Source: a virus. Taken from it: a stretch of DNA of 24,505 nucleotides. A program made the translations under genes and the position numbers. Under the pieces are notes generated by a model. That model ran no database searches, had not been told where the DNA came from, and saw only the letters and a program-made list of their open reading frames with translations. Below are positions 4,762 to 12,641 of the stretch, in pieces. Location: positions 8,473-32,977 of the IMG/VR virus record IMGVR_UViG_3300030106_004348, one strand, 5' to 3'. Every line of letters begins with the position of its first letter. Positions within the stretch are counted from its first letter, which is position 1.

Positions 4762-5459
4762 GTAAATTAGGACCTTATGCTTCTTATAGTAAGGAGACTG
4801 GATATGCCACATGGGATCATCCAACAGCAGAGTATGTTGGTATTTTTGAAAGAATAAACGTTGATATTAATGGAATCTTACATGTTGGTATGTGGGATTT
4901 TGTTGAGCATGATTGCTACACTAAATTAGTTGGGACTAATGTAATTGGTGTAGAGGCAAACAAATTTGTTTATGAAACAATCTCCAAACCTGTTGCTGAT
5001 AGATGTGGATATAAGTCTTTTAATGCCTGTGTTTATAGTGAGGATGGTTTAGAGAAACAATTTTACTTAGCAAATGATTCTTCTAGTCTATCTCCAGTTA
5101 GTAAAAACTATGTGAAAGTAGTTACGAAAAAATTATCTACACTTGTTGAAGAAAATAATATAGATATGACTCAATATGATTTTCTAAATATCGATGCTGA
5201 AGGATCTGAACTTGAAATTTTAAAAGGATTTGAAGATCATCTGCCGTATATAAATGTTATTGACTTAGAAACATCATATGATGACAGAAATAATACTGGA
5301 GCATCACATGACACTATAGTTGAGTGGTTGAATGATAGAAATTTTACTCTCACAGAGATGTCTGACTCTTATAACTATGAGAGGTGGGGAGATTCTGTAT
5401 TTGTGAGAAATAATAAAGAGTTGATCCCCTTTAACAATGACAAATATTTATTGAAATGA
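4758..5459 (+). CDS. FkbM-family SAM-dependent methyltransferase
   Basis: The 233-residue product ends its Rossmann core with FLNIDAEGSELEILKGF (residues 142-158), the hallmark FkbM motif (Asp146, Glu148, Gly149, Glu151). The N-terminal part GILHVGMWDFVEHD corresponds to the SAM-binding start, where the usual GxNxG is replaced by VGMWD, followed by NVIGVEANKFV with the acidic SAM-ribose ligand. FkbM enzymes O-methylate sugars and polyketides; in this operon the substrate is probably a hydroxyl of the glycan or its precursor. The ATG at 4758 couples to the GME stop (ATGA). All six arginines are AGA/AGG, in sharp contrast to the gene upstream. Confidence 0.85.
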   Translation: MSKLGPYASYSKETGYATWDHPTAEYVGIFERINVDINGILHVGMWDFVEHDCYTKLVGTNVIGVEANKFVYETISKPVADRCGYKSFNACVYSEDGLEKQFYLANDSSSLSPVSKNYVKVVTKKLSTLVEENNIDMTQYDFLNIDAEGSELEILKGFEDHLPYINVIDLETSYDDRNNTGASHDTIVEWLNDRNFTLTEMSDSYNYERWGDSVFVRNNKELIPFNNDKYLLK

Positions 5460-6259
5460 AAAGAAAATTTAACCTTATAGGTAATACTTTTACCCATCTT
5501 ACGAACGGAAATAAAGGATACTCGGTTCACGGTAAAGAATCCAAACATATTGAGTGGGTTTCCAGTGGTGGAGATGCAACTTTTTATATTGATGATACTA
5601 TTAATAATGGTATTAACGATTCACGAAGTGGTGCTAAGTACTTATGGCTTCTTGAATCAAAGAACATTAAAAGGGGTCTTGTTGAAAGTATCATCAAAAA
5701 TCAAAAATTAGTTGAAGACACTTATGATACTATTTTTACTCACGACCAAAGACTTCTCACTCTAGGAGATAAGTATAAGTGGGTTCCCGCACAAGGTTTT
5801 TGGATAAAAGATCCAAAAATTTATGAGAAATCAAAAATGATTTCTATGATTTCCTCAAATAAAAGAATGTGTGATGGTCATGTCACAAGACTTGAGTGGG
5901 TTGAGAGAATTGGAGAACAACTTGATCTATATGGTCGTGGATTTAATGAAATCTCTGATAAAGAAGAGGGACTATGCGATTATATGTTCTCTGTTGCAAT
6001 TGAGAATGGTCAGTACGAAACATATTTCACTGAAAAAATTCTTGATTGTTTTGCAACTGGCACCATTCCTGTTTACCTTGGAGCACCAGATATTGCAAAT
6101 CATTTCAATAAGGATGGTATTATTGATCTAACTGAGGAGTTTGAAGTTTCTGAAGACATCTATTATAGTAAAATAGATGCCATTCAGGACAATTTAGAGA
6201 GAGCAAAGAAAATGGAAGTTTTAGAAGACTTCATCTGGCAAAATTATTTCGGAGAATAA
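5456..6259 (+). CDS. GT10-family (alpha-1,3/1,4-fucosyltransferase-like) glycosyltransferase
   Basis: The 267-residue protein carries the GT10 donor-binding motif at residues 178-212: FSVAIENGQYETYFTEKILD, then CFATGTIPVYLGAP, with Glu183, Asn184, Tyr190, Glu193 and Lys194 matching the FENS...YxTEK...GxVPVxxG pattern. GT10 enzymes move L-fucose from GDP-L-fucose to acceptor sugars and some accept GDP-L-galactose. No signal peptide or anchor is seen, so it is cytoplasmic like bacterial GT10s. No gene for making GDP-L-fucose (GMD) is visible in the window, while a GDP-L-galactose-forming epimerase is encoded two genes upstream, so L-galactose may be the sugar transferred (inference). The start overlaps the previous stop (ATGA). 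Confidence 0.85.
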   Translation: MKRKFNLIGNTFTHLTNGNKGYSVHGKESKHIEWVSSGGDATFYIDDTINNGINDSRSGAKYLWLLESKNIKRGLVESIIKNQKLVEDTYDTIFTHDQRLLTLGDKYKWVPAQGFWIKDPKIYEKSKMISMISSNKRMCDGHVTRLEWVERIGEQLDLYGRGFNEISDKEEGLCDYMFSVAIENGQYETYFTEKILDCFATGTIPVYLGAPDIANHFNKDGIIDLTEEFEVSEDIYYSKIDAIQDNLERAKKMEVLEDFIWQNYFGE

Positions 6260-6262
6260 ATC

Positions 6263-6823
6263 ATGGTTGACAAGGAAAAGTATTATCAAGAATCAATTTC
6301 ATCTGGTATCCCAACTTATTACTTTCTTATGAGGGATTTTGGTATTGGTAAAGATTGTAAAAATTTTGTAGAGACTGGAACTTATCTTGGAGATGCAGTT
6401 CAATACGCATTAGATCAAGAATTTCAACAAATACTTAGTTGTGAAATGATGGAAGATCGTTATGAATATTGTATGAATAAATTTAAGGAGAATGATAATG
6501 TTAGTCTTTGGCTTGCAAAATCTGATGATTGTTTCTCTGAAATGGTAGAATCTCTTAAAGAAAAGTCTTGTTTCTGGTTAGATGCTCATGATGAAGGTGG
6601 AGGGATTCCAACTTTTAATGAACTTGATGTGATTGCAAAACATGATATTAAAGATCATACAATTATCATTGATGATATTCCTGTTTACTTCCCTGGAAGA
6701 GAAGAATTATTAGAACAAAAACTCTACTCAATTAATAAAGACTATAATATTGAGTATTTCCCTGTAGATATGGGAAGTAAAGGTAGAATTGATGGATATG
6801 AACTCGTTGCATATATCGAATGA
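6263..6823 (+). CDS. predicted class I methyltransferase-fold protein
   Basis: The 186-residue product has a Rossmann-like layout: FVETGTYLGDAVQYALD (glycine-rich loop after the first strand), ILSCEMMEDRYEYC (acidic end of strand 2), then FWLDAHDEGGGIPTFNELD and HTIIIDDIPVYFPG. The WLDAH(x)GG...ELxxI pattern is shared by small methyltransferase-like proteins often found in polysaccharide loci. The substrate is unknown, and catalytic activity cannot be confirmed from sequence. GGAG about 10 bases before the ATG at 6263 is a good ribosome binding site, and the gene follows a 3-base gap. Its stop overlaps the next ATG (ATGA). Confidence 0.65.
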   Translation: MVDKEKYYQESISSGIPTYYFLMRDFGIGKDCKNFVETGTYLGDAVQYALDQEFQQILSCEMMEDRYEYCMNKFKENDNVSLWLAKSDDCFSEMVESLKEKSCFWLDAHDEGGGIPTFNELDVIAKHDIKDHTIIIDDIPVYFPGREELLEQKLYSINKDYNIEYFPVDMGSKGRIDGYELVAYIE

Positions 6824-7527
6824 GACCTTGTTTAATAAAACAACCTGCGGGAATTGGTGACGTATTCTTCTGCCAGAAGATTGCTAGAGTGATGATGGAA
6901 AAAGGTTATGATGTTATATGGCCTTTGCGACCAGATATTCATTGGATTCAGAGATATATTAAAGATATTTGGTTTCCCATGACTACGGATGACTTTCCTA
7001 TGAAAGATATTTACTTTCGTGGTGCTGGTGCTGTGATTGAGGAGAATGGTGCTTTTATTAGTCTTGCAACTGCAGATATGACTCATAATGATGGTAAGAT
7101 TATGAGTTCAAAGTATGCTACTGTGGGTATTGATTATTCTGATTGGAAAAATTATTTTAAGTTTGAACGTAATTTTGCCAAAGAAGAAGATTTATACTAT
7201 AATGTTCTTGATCTTAAAGAAGATTCTGAATTTATATTGATAAACAATCTTTATAATACAGACATTAGAGATTGTGAATTATTATCACCTAATAATTATA
7301 ATTTACCTGTTGTGGAACTTAAGATCTATGAGGGATTTACCCTTTTTGACTGGTGTAAAGTTATTGAAAGAGCAAATAGTGTCTTTACAATCAATACATC
7401 GATTAATTATCTTATTGATGTATTAAAAACATCCTATGAGAGATACGTAATTATTGCACACAGTGAGCAAAACAAGACTGAAATTGATTATCTTTTTAGT
7501 ACACCACATGAAATGATATGCAAATAA
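6820..7527 (+). CDS. putative GT-B glycosyltransferase, GT9 (heptosyltransferase)-like
   Basis: The 235-residue protein begins with IKQPAGIGDVFFCQKIARVM, similar to the GxGD(V/L) motif with which GT9 heptosyltransferases start their N-terminal Rossmann domain, and ends with WCKVIERANSVFTINTSINY, reminiscent of the C-terminal segment that senses the sugar nucleotide. It is shorter than typical GT9 enzymes (about 330-350), so it may be a reduced GT-B enzyme. Transfer of a heptose-like sugar would fit the HldE-type genes further down, but this is inference. It is coupled to both neighbours: ATGA upstream and a 10-base overlap downstream. Confidence 0.55.
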   Translation: MRPCLIKQPAGIGDVFFCQKIARVMMEKGYDVIWPLRPDIHWIQRYIKDIWFPMTTDDFPMKDIYFRGAGAVIEENGAFISLATADMTHNDGKIMSSKYATVGIDYSDWKNYFKFERNFAKEEDLYYNVLDLKEDSEFILINNLYNTDIRDCELLSPNNYNLPVVELKIYEGFTLFDWCKVIERANSVFTINTSINYLIDVLKTSYERYVIIAHSEQNKTEIDYLFSTPHEMICK

Positions 7528-8006
7528 TCGAATATAAGAAAAATTGGTATCCTGAGTTTCAAACTAAAGGAAATGCATCTCAGTTTGCAATTCCTTTTGC
7601 AAAGCATGTCTGTAGTGGAGTTGGATATGATATTGGATGTATGAAGCAGGAGTGGGCATTTCCTGGTTCTACTCCTATTGATCTTGATTTTGATGATCCA
7701 TGGGATGCGGATAATCTCCCACCAATTTTAGTAGATTATATTTTTTCTAGCCATTGTTTAGAACATGTTCCTGATTGGGTTGAAACAATGAATTATTGGT
7801 ATAATCGTATTAAGGGTGGTGGTACATTATTTTTATATCTACCAGACTTCAGTCAAGTGTATTGGAGACCTTGGAATAATAGAAAGCATAGACATGTATT
7901 CACTCCTGATATTATTGAGTCTTACATGTTTGATCGTGGATACAAAAATATATTTGTGTCTGGAGTTGATTTAAATAATTCTTTTATGGTTATGGGGGAG
8001 AAATGA
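7518..8006 (+). CDS. SAM-dependent methyltransferase (Methyltransf_11/23 type)
   Basis: The 162-residue product contains VGYDIGCMKQEW (motif I region), TPIDLDFDD (motif II acidic residue), and YIFSSHCLEHVPDWVETMNY followed by GGGTLFLYLPD, the classic S-HxLEHV(P/D) ... GGxLxxxxP signature of small methyltransferases. The motif I glycine loop is short (GYDIGC), as in other LPS-cluster members. It probably methylates a sugar hydroxyl or amino group of the glycan or a sugar nucleotide. The ATG at 7518 lies within the end of the preceding gene (10-base overlap) and its stop overlaps the next ATG (ATGA). Confidence 0.78.
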   Translation: MQIIEYKKNWYPEFQTKGNASQFAIPFAKHVCSGVGYDIGCMKQEWAFPGSTPIDLDFDDPWDADNLPPILVDYIFSSHCLEHVPDWVETMNYWYNRIKGGGTLFLYLPDFSQVYWRPWNNRKHRHVFTPDIIESYMFDRGYKNIFVSGVDLNNSFMVMGEK

Positions 8007-8827
8007 AAAAAATTGCAATCTCAACTTGGTGTACAGATGATTATGCTATTCTTTTGGGAGTCGAAAAACTTACAAACTCAATTAAATATTTTCATCCAGA
8101 GGTAGATCATTTTATCGTAGATACTAAAATGACTGAGAAAATTCATGAGAATTATTCTTGGATGAAACCTGTATGGATGATGGCACCAACTTGTATGCCA
8201 TTCATTGACGAATATGATATGGTCATTCATTTAGATGCCGATGCTGTTGTTACTGGACCTCTTGATGAGATGTTTAATAGCACTGCTGATGTAATCGGAG
8301 TTAGAAATAATACTAGTAAAAATACGGCAGGAGCTCATAGGGGAATAACAATTTCACATAGTCCTCCTTTTGGTGATGGTAATCCTATTCCAATGCAGCA
8401 GTTTATTAATGCTGGAATGGTTGGTGTAAATAAAAAAGAATTTTGGTATGATTGGCATAACTTAAATGAACAGGTTGCTAAAACTGGAATGAGTGATGAG
8501 CAAGATACTCTTAACAATCTTTTTCATTGGAAAAAATATAATTCAGAAGTTATTGATGTGATGGGAACAGGAGTTTCTTATGGACTTTGTAATGCCTGGG
8601 GAACAGGAAACAATCATTGGGAAAGTTGGTCGCAAATTTACGTAAAACATGATAGACTATACCTTGATGACCCTATAACCGGAGAGGCGATGTGTATTAA
8701 GGTAATGCATCAAGCAGGTGGTGGTGCTGCCATAGAACATAATAAATCATTGGGATTTAGAAATTGGTTGTCCTCTGTCGTATCTAATGAAGTTAATGAT
8801 TACTTGAACGAGGTTCAAAATGGTTGA
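8003..8827 (+). CDS. GT-A glycosyltransferase with DxD motif (GT8-like)
   Basis: The 274-residue protein has the nucleotide-sugar transferase fold: ISTWCTDDYAILLGVEKLTN at the N-terminus, YDMVIHLDADAVVTGPLDEM with the metal-binding Asp78-x-Asp80, then QQFINAGMVGVNK (typical N-AGV/GM motif of GT8) and DEQDTLNNLF. A late His in KVMHQAGGG could be the third metal ligand. The donor sugar is unknown. It is cytoplasmic by composition. The gene is coupled by ATGA upstream and overlaps the following rfbH-like gene by 8 bases. A non-GT8 member of the same clan is possible. Confidence 0.75.
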   Translation: MKKIAISTWCTDDYAILLGVEKLTNSIKYFHPEVDHFIVDTKMTEKIHENYSWMKPVWMMAPTCMPFIDEYDMVIHLDADAVVTGPLDEMFNSTADVIGVRNNTSKNTAGAHRGITISHSPPFGDGNPIPMQQFINAGMVGVNKKEFWYDWHNLNEQVAKTGMSDEQDTLNNLFHWKKYNSEVIDVMGTGVSYGLCNAWGTGNNHWESWSQIYVKHDRLYLDDPITGEAMCIKVMHQAGGGAAIEHNKSLGFRNWLSSVVSNEVNDYLNEVQNG

Positions 8828-10091
8828 TATTGAAGCACTTCTTGAAGGTGTAAATCCACCCTACTTTGCCAATAGTAAGTGGGAGCCAGGTAATCCTGTA
8901 TATTATTCTGGTCCTTACTGGGACAATCAGGAGTTGGGAGCAGCTGTCAACGGACTTTTAAATGGTAAGTGGTTGGCATCTGGTGAGAAAGTTTATGAGT
9001 TTGAGAAGAAGTTCTCTAAACAATTTAACAAGGGTCACTCCTTGATGGTGAACTCTGGTAGTTCTGCCAATTTGGTAATGATTGCTGCTCTAAAAAAACG
9101 GTTTGGTTGGCAGGATGGTGATGAGATCATCGTATCATGCGTTGGTTTTCCTACCACTATTGCACCTATTGTTCAGAACGGATTAAAACCTGTTTTTGTT
9201 GATATTGACTTCACTGATCTAAACTGGAACATTGAAGAGATTGAAGAAAAAATTTCCACTAAGACCCGTGGTATCTTCTCTTCACCCGTTCTTGGCAATC
9301 CTTACAATGTTGATGAGATCCTAGACATCTGTGATCGTAATAAGATTATGTTGATCTCAGATAACTGTGATAGTCTGGGTAGTAAGTGGAATGGTCGTTT
9401 CTTAACCGACCACTCTATTGCTGCCTCTTGTTCTTTCTATCCTGCTCATCACATTTGTACTGGTGAAGGTGGTATGATTTCTTCTGATGATGAGGAACTA
9501 ATCAATATCGCACGTAGTCTGGCATGGTGGGGTCGTGATTGTTATTGTGTGGGTCAGCAAAATCTACTTGCTTGCGGCACTTGTGGCAAACGATTTGATA
9601 AGTGGATTGAGCATTACGATGGCATTATTGACCATAAGTATGTGTATTCTCAGATGGGATATAATCTTAAACCTATGGACTTTCAGGGTGCTATCGGCAC
9701 TGTTCAATTGACTAAGCAGGATGAGATTCATCGTCTTCGTCGTAAGAATAAAGTTCTCATGCAAGAAATTTTTGAACGTATTCCTGGTGTTCGTAGTGTA
9801 AATGAACTGCCCGAAGCAGAGACCAGCTGGTTTGGTGTTCCTATTATTTGTGATAGTGCAGACACTAAAACTAAACTGACTAAGCATCTGGAAGATAACA
9901 AGGTTCAGACTCGTAACTATTTTGCTGGTAATATTCTAATGCACCCTGGTTATCGTCACCTTGATTATTATCGTAACTATCCGAATGCATGTAAGGTTCT
10001 TGATTTAGTCTTTTTTGTTGGTTGCTCTCCTACCATCACAGAAGACATGATTAAATATGTCGGCACTGTTGTAGATTCTTTTAAAAAATGA
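8820..10091 (+). CDS. rfbH: RfbH-type CDP-4-keto-6-deoxyglucose 3-dehydratase (E1), Fe-S and PMP dependent
   Basis: This 423-residue DegT/DnrJ/EryC1-fold protein has SFYPAHHICTGEGG, where His210 takes the place of the PLP lysine of the aminotransferases, the hallmark of E1 (AscC/RfbH) and ColD dehydratases. It also has the cysteines of the E1 [2Fe-2S] cluster: Cys183 (NCDSLGSK), Cys241 and Cys243 (RDCYC) and Cys255 (CGKRF), with Cys252 nearby; the gap before the last is four residues longer than in Yersinia E1. ColD lacks these cysteines, so RfbH is the better call. The reaction removes the C3 hydroxyl of CDP-4-keto-6-deoxyglucose with an E3 reductase; no E3 gene is visible here and the host may supply electrons. 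All 15 arginines are CGN codons, unlike the AGA-rich genes just upstream. Confidence 0.88.
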   Translation: MVDIEALLEGVNPPYFANSKWEPGNPVYYSGPYWDNQELGAAVNGLLNGKWLASGEKVYEFEKKFSKQFNKGHSLMVNSGSSANLVMIAALKKRFGWQDGDEIIVSCVGFPTTIAPIVQNGLKPVFVDIDFTDLNWNIEEIEEKISTKTRGIFSSPVLGNPYNVDEILDICDRNKIMLISDNCDSLGSKWNGRFLTDHSIAASCSFYPAHHICTGEGGMISSDDEELINIARSLAWWGRDCYCVGQQNLLACGTCGKRFDKWIEHYDGIIDHKYVYSQMGYNLKPMDFQGAIGTVQLTKQDEIHRLRRKNKVLMQEIFERIPGVRSVNELPEAETSWFGVPIICDSADTKTKLTKHLEDNKVQTRNYFAGNILMHPGYRHLDYYRNYPNACKVLDLVFFVGCSPTITEDMIKYVGTVVDSFKK

Positions 10092-11773
10092 GAGTAGCAG
10101 ATTATGTTGTAGACCAAATTTACAAGGCTGGATGTGAACATATCTTTCTTGTAACTGGTGGCGGTGCGATGTTCTTGAATGATGCAATTGCTGCTCATGA
10201 AAAAATTGAACCTATCTGTAATCATCATGAACAAGCATGTGCAATGGGTGCAGTTGCATATGCAAAGTATAAAAATAGTTTGAGTGCTGTTTGTGTTACT
10301 ACTGGGTGTGGTGGAACTAATGCTATCACAGGACTTCTGGACGCATGGCAGGATAGTGTTCCTGTTATCTTTGTCTCTGGTAATGTTAATCGTCCTCACA
10401 TGGCACCAGAGGGTGTTAGGAACCTTGGAGTTCAAGAAGCAAATATCATTGACATTGTGAAACCAATCACTAAGTATGCGACTGTGGTTGAAGATCCTGA
10501 GATGATTGATGAGGTAATGAAAGATGCGATTCGGATTGCTACTCACGGTCGTCCTGGCCCTGTATGGATTGACATTCCTATGGACGTACAAGGTGTTGAA
10601 TGTTTTAGTATTGAGGATGCTGTAAAGAGAGCAAAGAGACCTTTGATTCTTGCTGGCAACGGTATCAACTGTGCTCAAGCAAGAGAAGAGTTTAAGTTCT
10701 TTGTTGACCAAACAAACATTCCCGTTGTTACCTCATATAATGGTGTTGATCTTATTTCCTCTGATGATAGAAATTTTGTTGGTAGAGTTGGAGTAAAAGG
10801 AACTCGTGCTGGTAACTTTGCAATGCAAAATTGTGATCTACTTCTTGTGATTGGTTGCCGTCTTCCTGTTCCTGTGACTGGATATAACTATAAAACTTTT
10901 GCCAGAGAAGCAGAAGTTATTGTTGTTGATATTGATAGGGACGAACACTCAAAGGATACAGTAAAGATTGATAGATTTATTAATCGTGATGCAAAAAACT
11001 TTCTTGATCTTTATTGGTTTGATCGTAGAAAGAGTGATTGGAATTATCTTTGTGAAGAGTGGAAAGAAAAATGGCCAGTATGTCCTACAGAGAATCCATC
11101 TGAAAAAGTAGATCTCTATTACTTCATGCAGTGTCTGAATACTCTCAAGAGAGACGATGATGTTGTAATTTCTGATGCAGGTTCTGCATTCTATGTTTGT
11201 TCTCAAGCAACCACAATTAAAAATCAACAAAGATACATCACCTCTAGTTCTCAAGCAGAGATGGGATTTACTATTCCTGCCTGTATCGGTGCTGCATTTG
11301 CTAAAGATGGTGACGTGATTGGAGTGACCGGTGATGGGTCATTTATGATGAACCTACAAGAACTTCAAACTATTATTCATTACAATCTTCCAGTTAAACT
11401 ATTTGTGTGGAACAATGATGGGTATCTTTCCATCAGAACTACACAGAAGAAGTTTTTTGAAGGTAGGGAGATTGGAACTGATAAATCTAGTGGAGTATCG
11501 ATTCCAAATATTCGTAAGGTGACTGAAAGTTTCGGAATTGAATATGCTCTTGCTGATGCTGATGGATTGGAAGGAGCAATTAGATACACTCTAGATTATC
11601 CTGGTCCCGTTGTTTGTGAAGTTTTCTGTGAAAGATGGCAGGAAGTTGTTCCTACTCTGATGGGAAAAAAGAATGAAGACGGAACCATCACTGCAAAACC
11701 TTTAGAAGACATGTATCCTTTCTTGTCTAGAGAGGAATTTTATGATAATATGATTGTGGAGCCTTTAGACTGA
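10088..11773 (+). CDS. ThDP-dependent enzyme of the acetolactate synthase type (YerE-like candidate)
   Basis: The 561-residue protein has all three domains of acetolactate synthase-like enzymes: a PYR domain with the catalytic Glu48 (CNHHEQACAMGA), a middle domain (about 190-320), and a PP domain with the ThDP motif GDGS...NN (Gly415-Asp416-Gly417 to Asn442-Asn443). Ordinary members make acetolactate from pyruvate. In Yersinia, YerE of this family adds a two-carbon acetyl unit from pyruvate to C4 of CDP-3,6-dideoxy-4-keto-glucose, the product of the RfbH/E3 step. The gene here directly follows rfbH with an ATGA overlap, so a branched-sugar role is attractive, but is inference. A biosynthetic role with the next gene, panB-like, is the main alternative. 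Whether it binds FAD cannot be read reliably. Confidence 0.85.
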   Translation: MRVADYVVDQIYKAGCEHIFLVTGGGAMFLNDAIAAHEKIEPICNHHEQACAMGAVAYAKYKNSLSAVCVTTGCGGTNAITGLLDAWQDSVPVIFVSGNVNRPHMAPEGVRNLGVQEANIIDIVKPITKYATVVEDPEMIDEVMKDAIRIATHGRPGPVWIDIPMDVQGVECFSIEDAVKRAKRPLILAGNGINCAQAREEFKFFVDQTNIPVVTSYNGVDLISSDDRNFVGRVGVKGTRAGNFAMQNCDLLLVIGCRLPVPVTGYNYKTFAREAEVIVVDIDRDEHSKDTVKIDRFINRDAKNFLDLYWFDRRKSDWNYLCEEWKEKWPVCPTENPSEKVDLYYFMQCLNTLKRDDDVVISDAGSAFYVCSQATTIKNQQRYITSSSQAEMGFTIPACIGAAFAKDGDVIGVTGDGSFMMNLQELQTIIHYNLPVKLFVWNNDGYLSIRTTQKKFFEGREIGTDKSSGVSIPNIRKVTESFGIEYALADADGLEGAIRYTLDYPGPVVCEVFCERWQEVVPTLMGKKNEDGTITAKPLEDMYPFLSREEFYDNMIVEPLD

Positions 11774-11774
11774 T

Positions 11775-12641
11775 ATGCCTGCTGACAATAAAGATAAGGT
11801 AACTATTCTAAAGTTACGCAAACAAAAACAGAACAATGTAAAGACGGTTGGTGTAACTGCCTATGATTATCCTCAGGCATTGATGGCAGACAACGCGGGT
11901 GTTGATTGGATTCTGGTTGGCGATTCTCTTGGTATGACCACATTGGGATATAAGAGCACCATTCCAGTCACTATGGATGATATGCTGCGCTCTGCTAGAG
12001 CAGTAGCAAGAGGTTCAAGTCGTGCTTTTACTGTTGGCGATCTGCCTTATATGTCCTATCAGGTTTCTAACGAAGAAGCAGTTAGAAATGCTGGTCACTT
12101 TATTCAGGCTGGTATGGATGCAGTAAAGGTAGAGGGTTGTATGGTTGAGAGAGTCAAAGCAATCTGCGATGCTGGTATTATGGTGATGAGTCATCTTGGA
12201 CTAACTCCTCACACTCGTGCTAAACTTGGTGGGTATCGTGTTCAGGGTAAGACTGCAGATCAAGCAAAAGTTATTCTTGATCAGGCTCTGCGTTTACAAG
12301 ATGCTGGATGTACTTTCCTTCTTCTTGAGGGTATGCCTAGAGAGTCTGCTGAGATGATTGCAACTAACCTTGAGATTCCAGTATATGGTATCGGTGCCGG
12401 TGATAGGGTTGATGGTCAGTTGGTTATTATGCATGACTTGGTTGGACTCTTCTGGGAGTTCAAATCTAAGTTTGTGAAAAGATATTGTGAGGCAGGTCAA
12501 ATGATTCAGTCTGCTCTCACTGAATATGTAAATGAAGTTCGCGATGTCAAGTTCCCATCTCAAGAAAACTTCTATGAGATTAAAGATGAAGAACTTGAGA
12601 AACTATTAGGTCAAGGTGCAGGATGGAAGCATGACAAGTAA
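11775..12641 (+). CDS. panB: PanB-like ketopantoate hydroxymethyltransferase
   Basis: The 288-residue protein shows the PanB signature throughout: VTAYDYPQA (residues 27-35), WILVGDSLGMTTLGY with Mg ligand Asp50, TVGDLPYMSY with Mg ligand Asp89, DAVKVEGC, VMSHLGLTPHT, GGYRVQGK, LLLEGMP with the catalytic Glu, and YGIGAGDRVDGQ. PanB transfers a hydroxymethyl group from 5,10-methylene-tetrahydrofolate to 2-ketoisovalerate in pantothenate synthesis. Finding it inside a glycan operon, one base after an acetolactate synthase-like gene, suggests it may build a branched carbon unit for a sugar or acyl decoration rather than, or besides, coenzyme A. It overlaps the next gene by 11 bases. It is slightly longer than the E. 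coli protein (264). Confidence 0.88.
   Translation: MPADNKDKVTILKLRKQKQNNVKTVGVTAYDYPQALMADNAGVDWILVGDSLGMTTLGYKSTIPVTMDDMLRSARAVARGSSRAFTVGDLPYMSYQVSNEEAVRNAGHFIQAGMDAVKVEGCMVERVKAICDAGIMVMSHLGLTPHTRAKLGGYRVQGKTADQAKVILDQALRLQDAGCTFLLLEGMPRESAEMIATNLEIPVYGIGAGDRVDGQLVIMHDLVGLFWEFKSKFVKRYCEAGQMIQSALTEYVNEVRDVKFPSQENFYEIKDEELEKLLGQGAGWKHDK

Noticed and set aside
9977-10711. Long open frame of 244 codons on the - strand
   Set aside because: It lies wholly opposite the ThDP enzyme and the RfbH tail, has a Ser/Thr/Asn/His-rich composition typical of an antisense shadow, and shows no motif.
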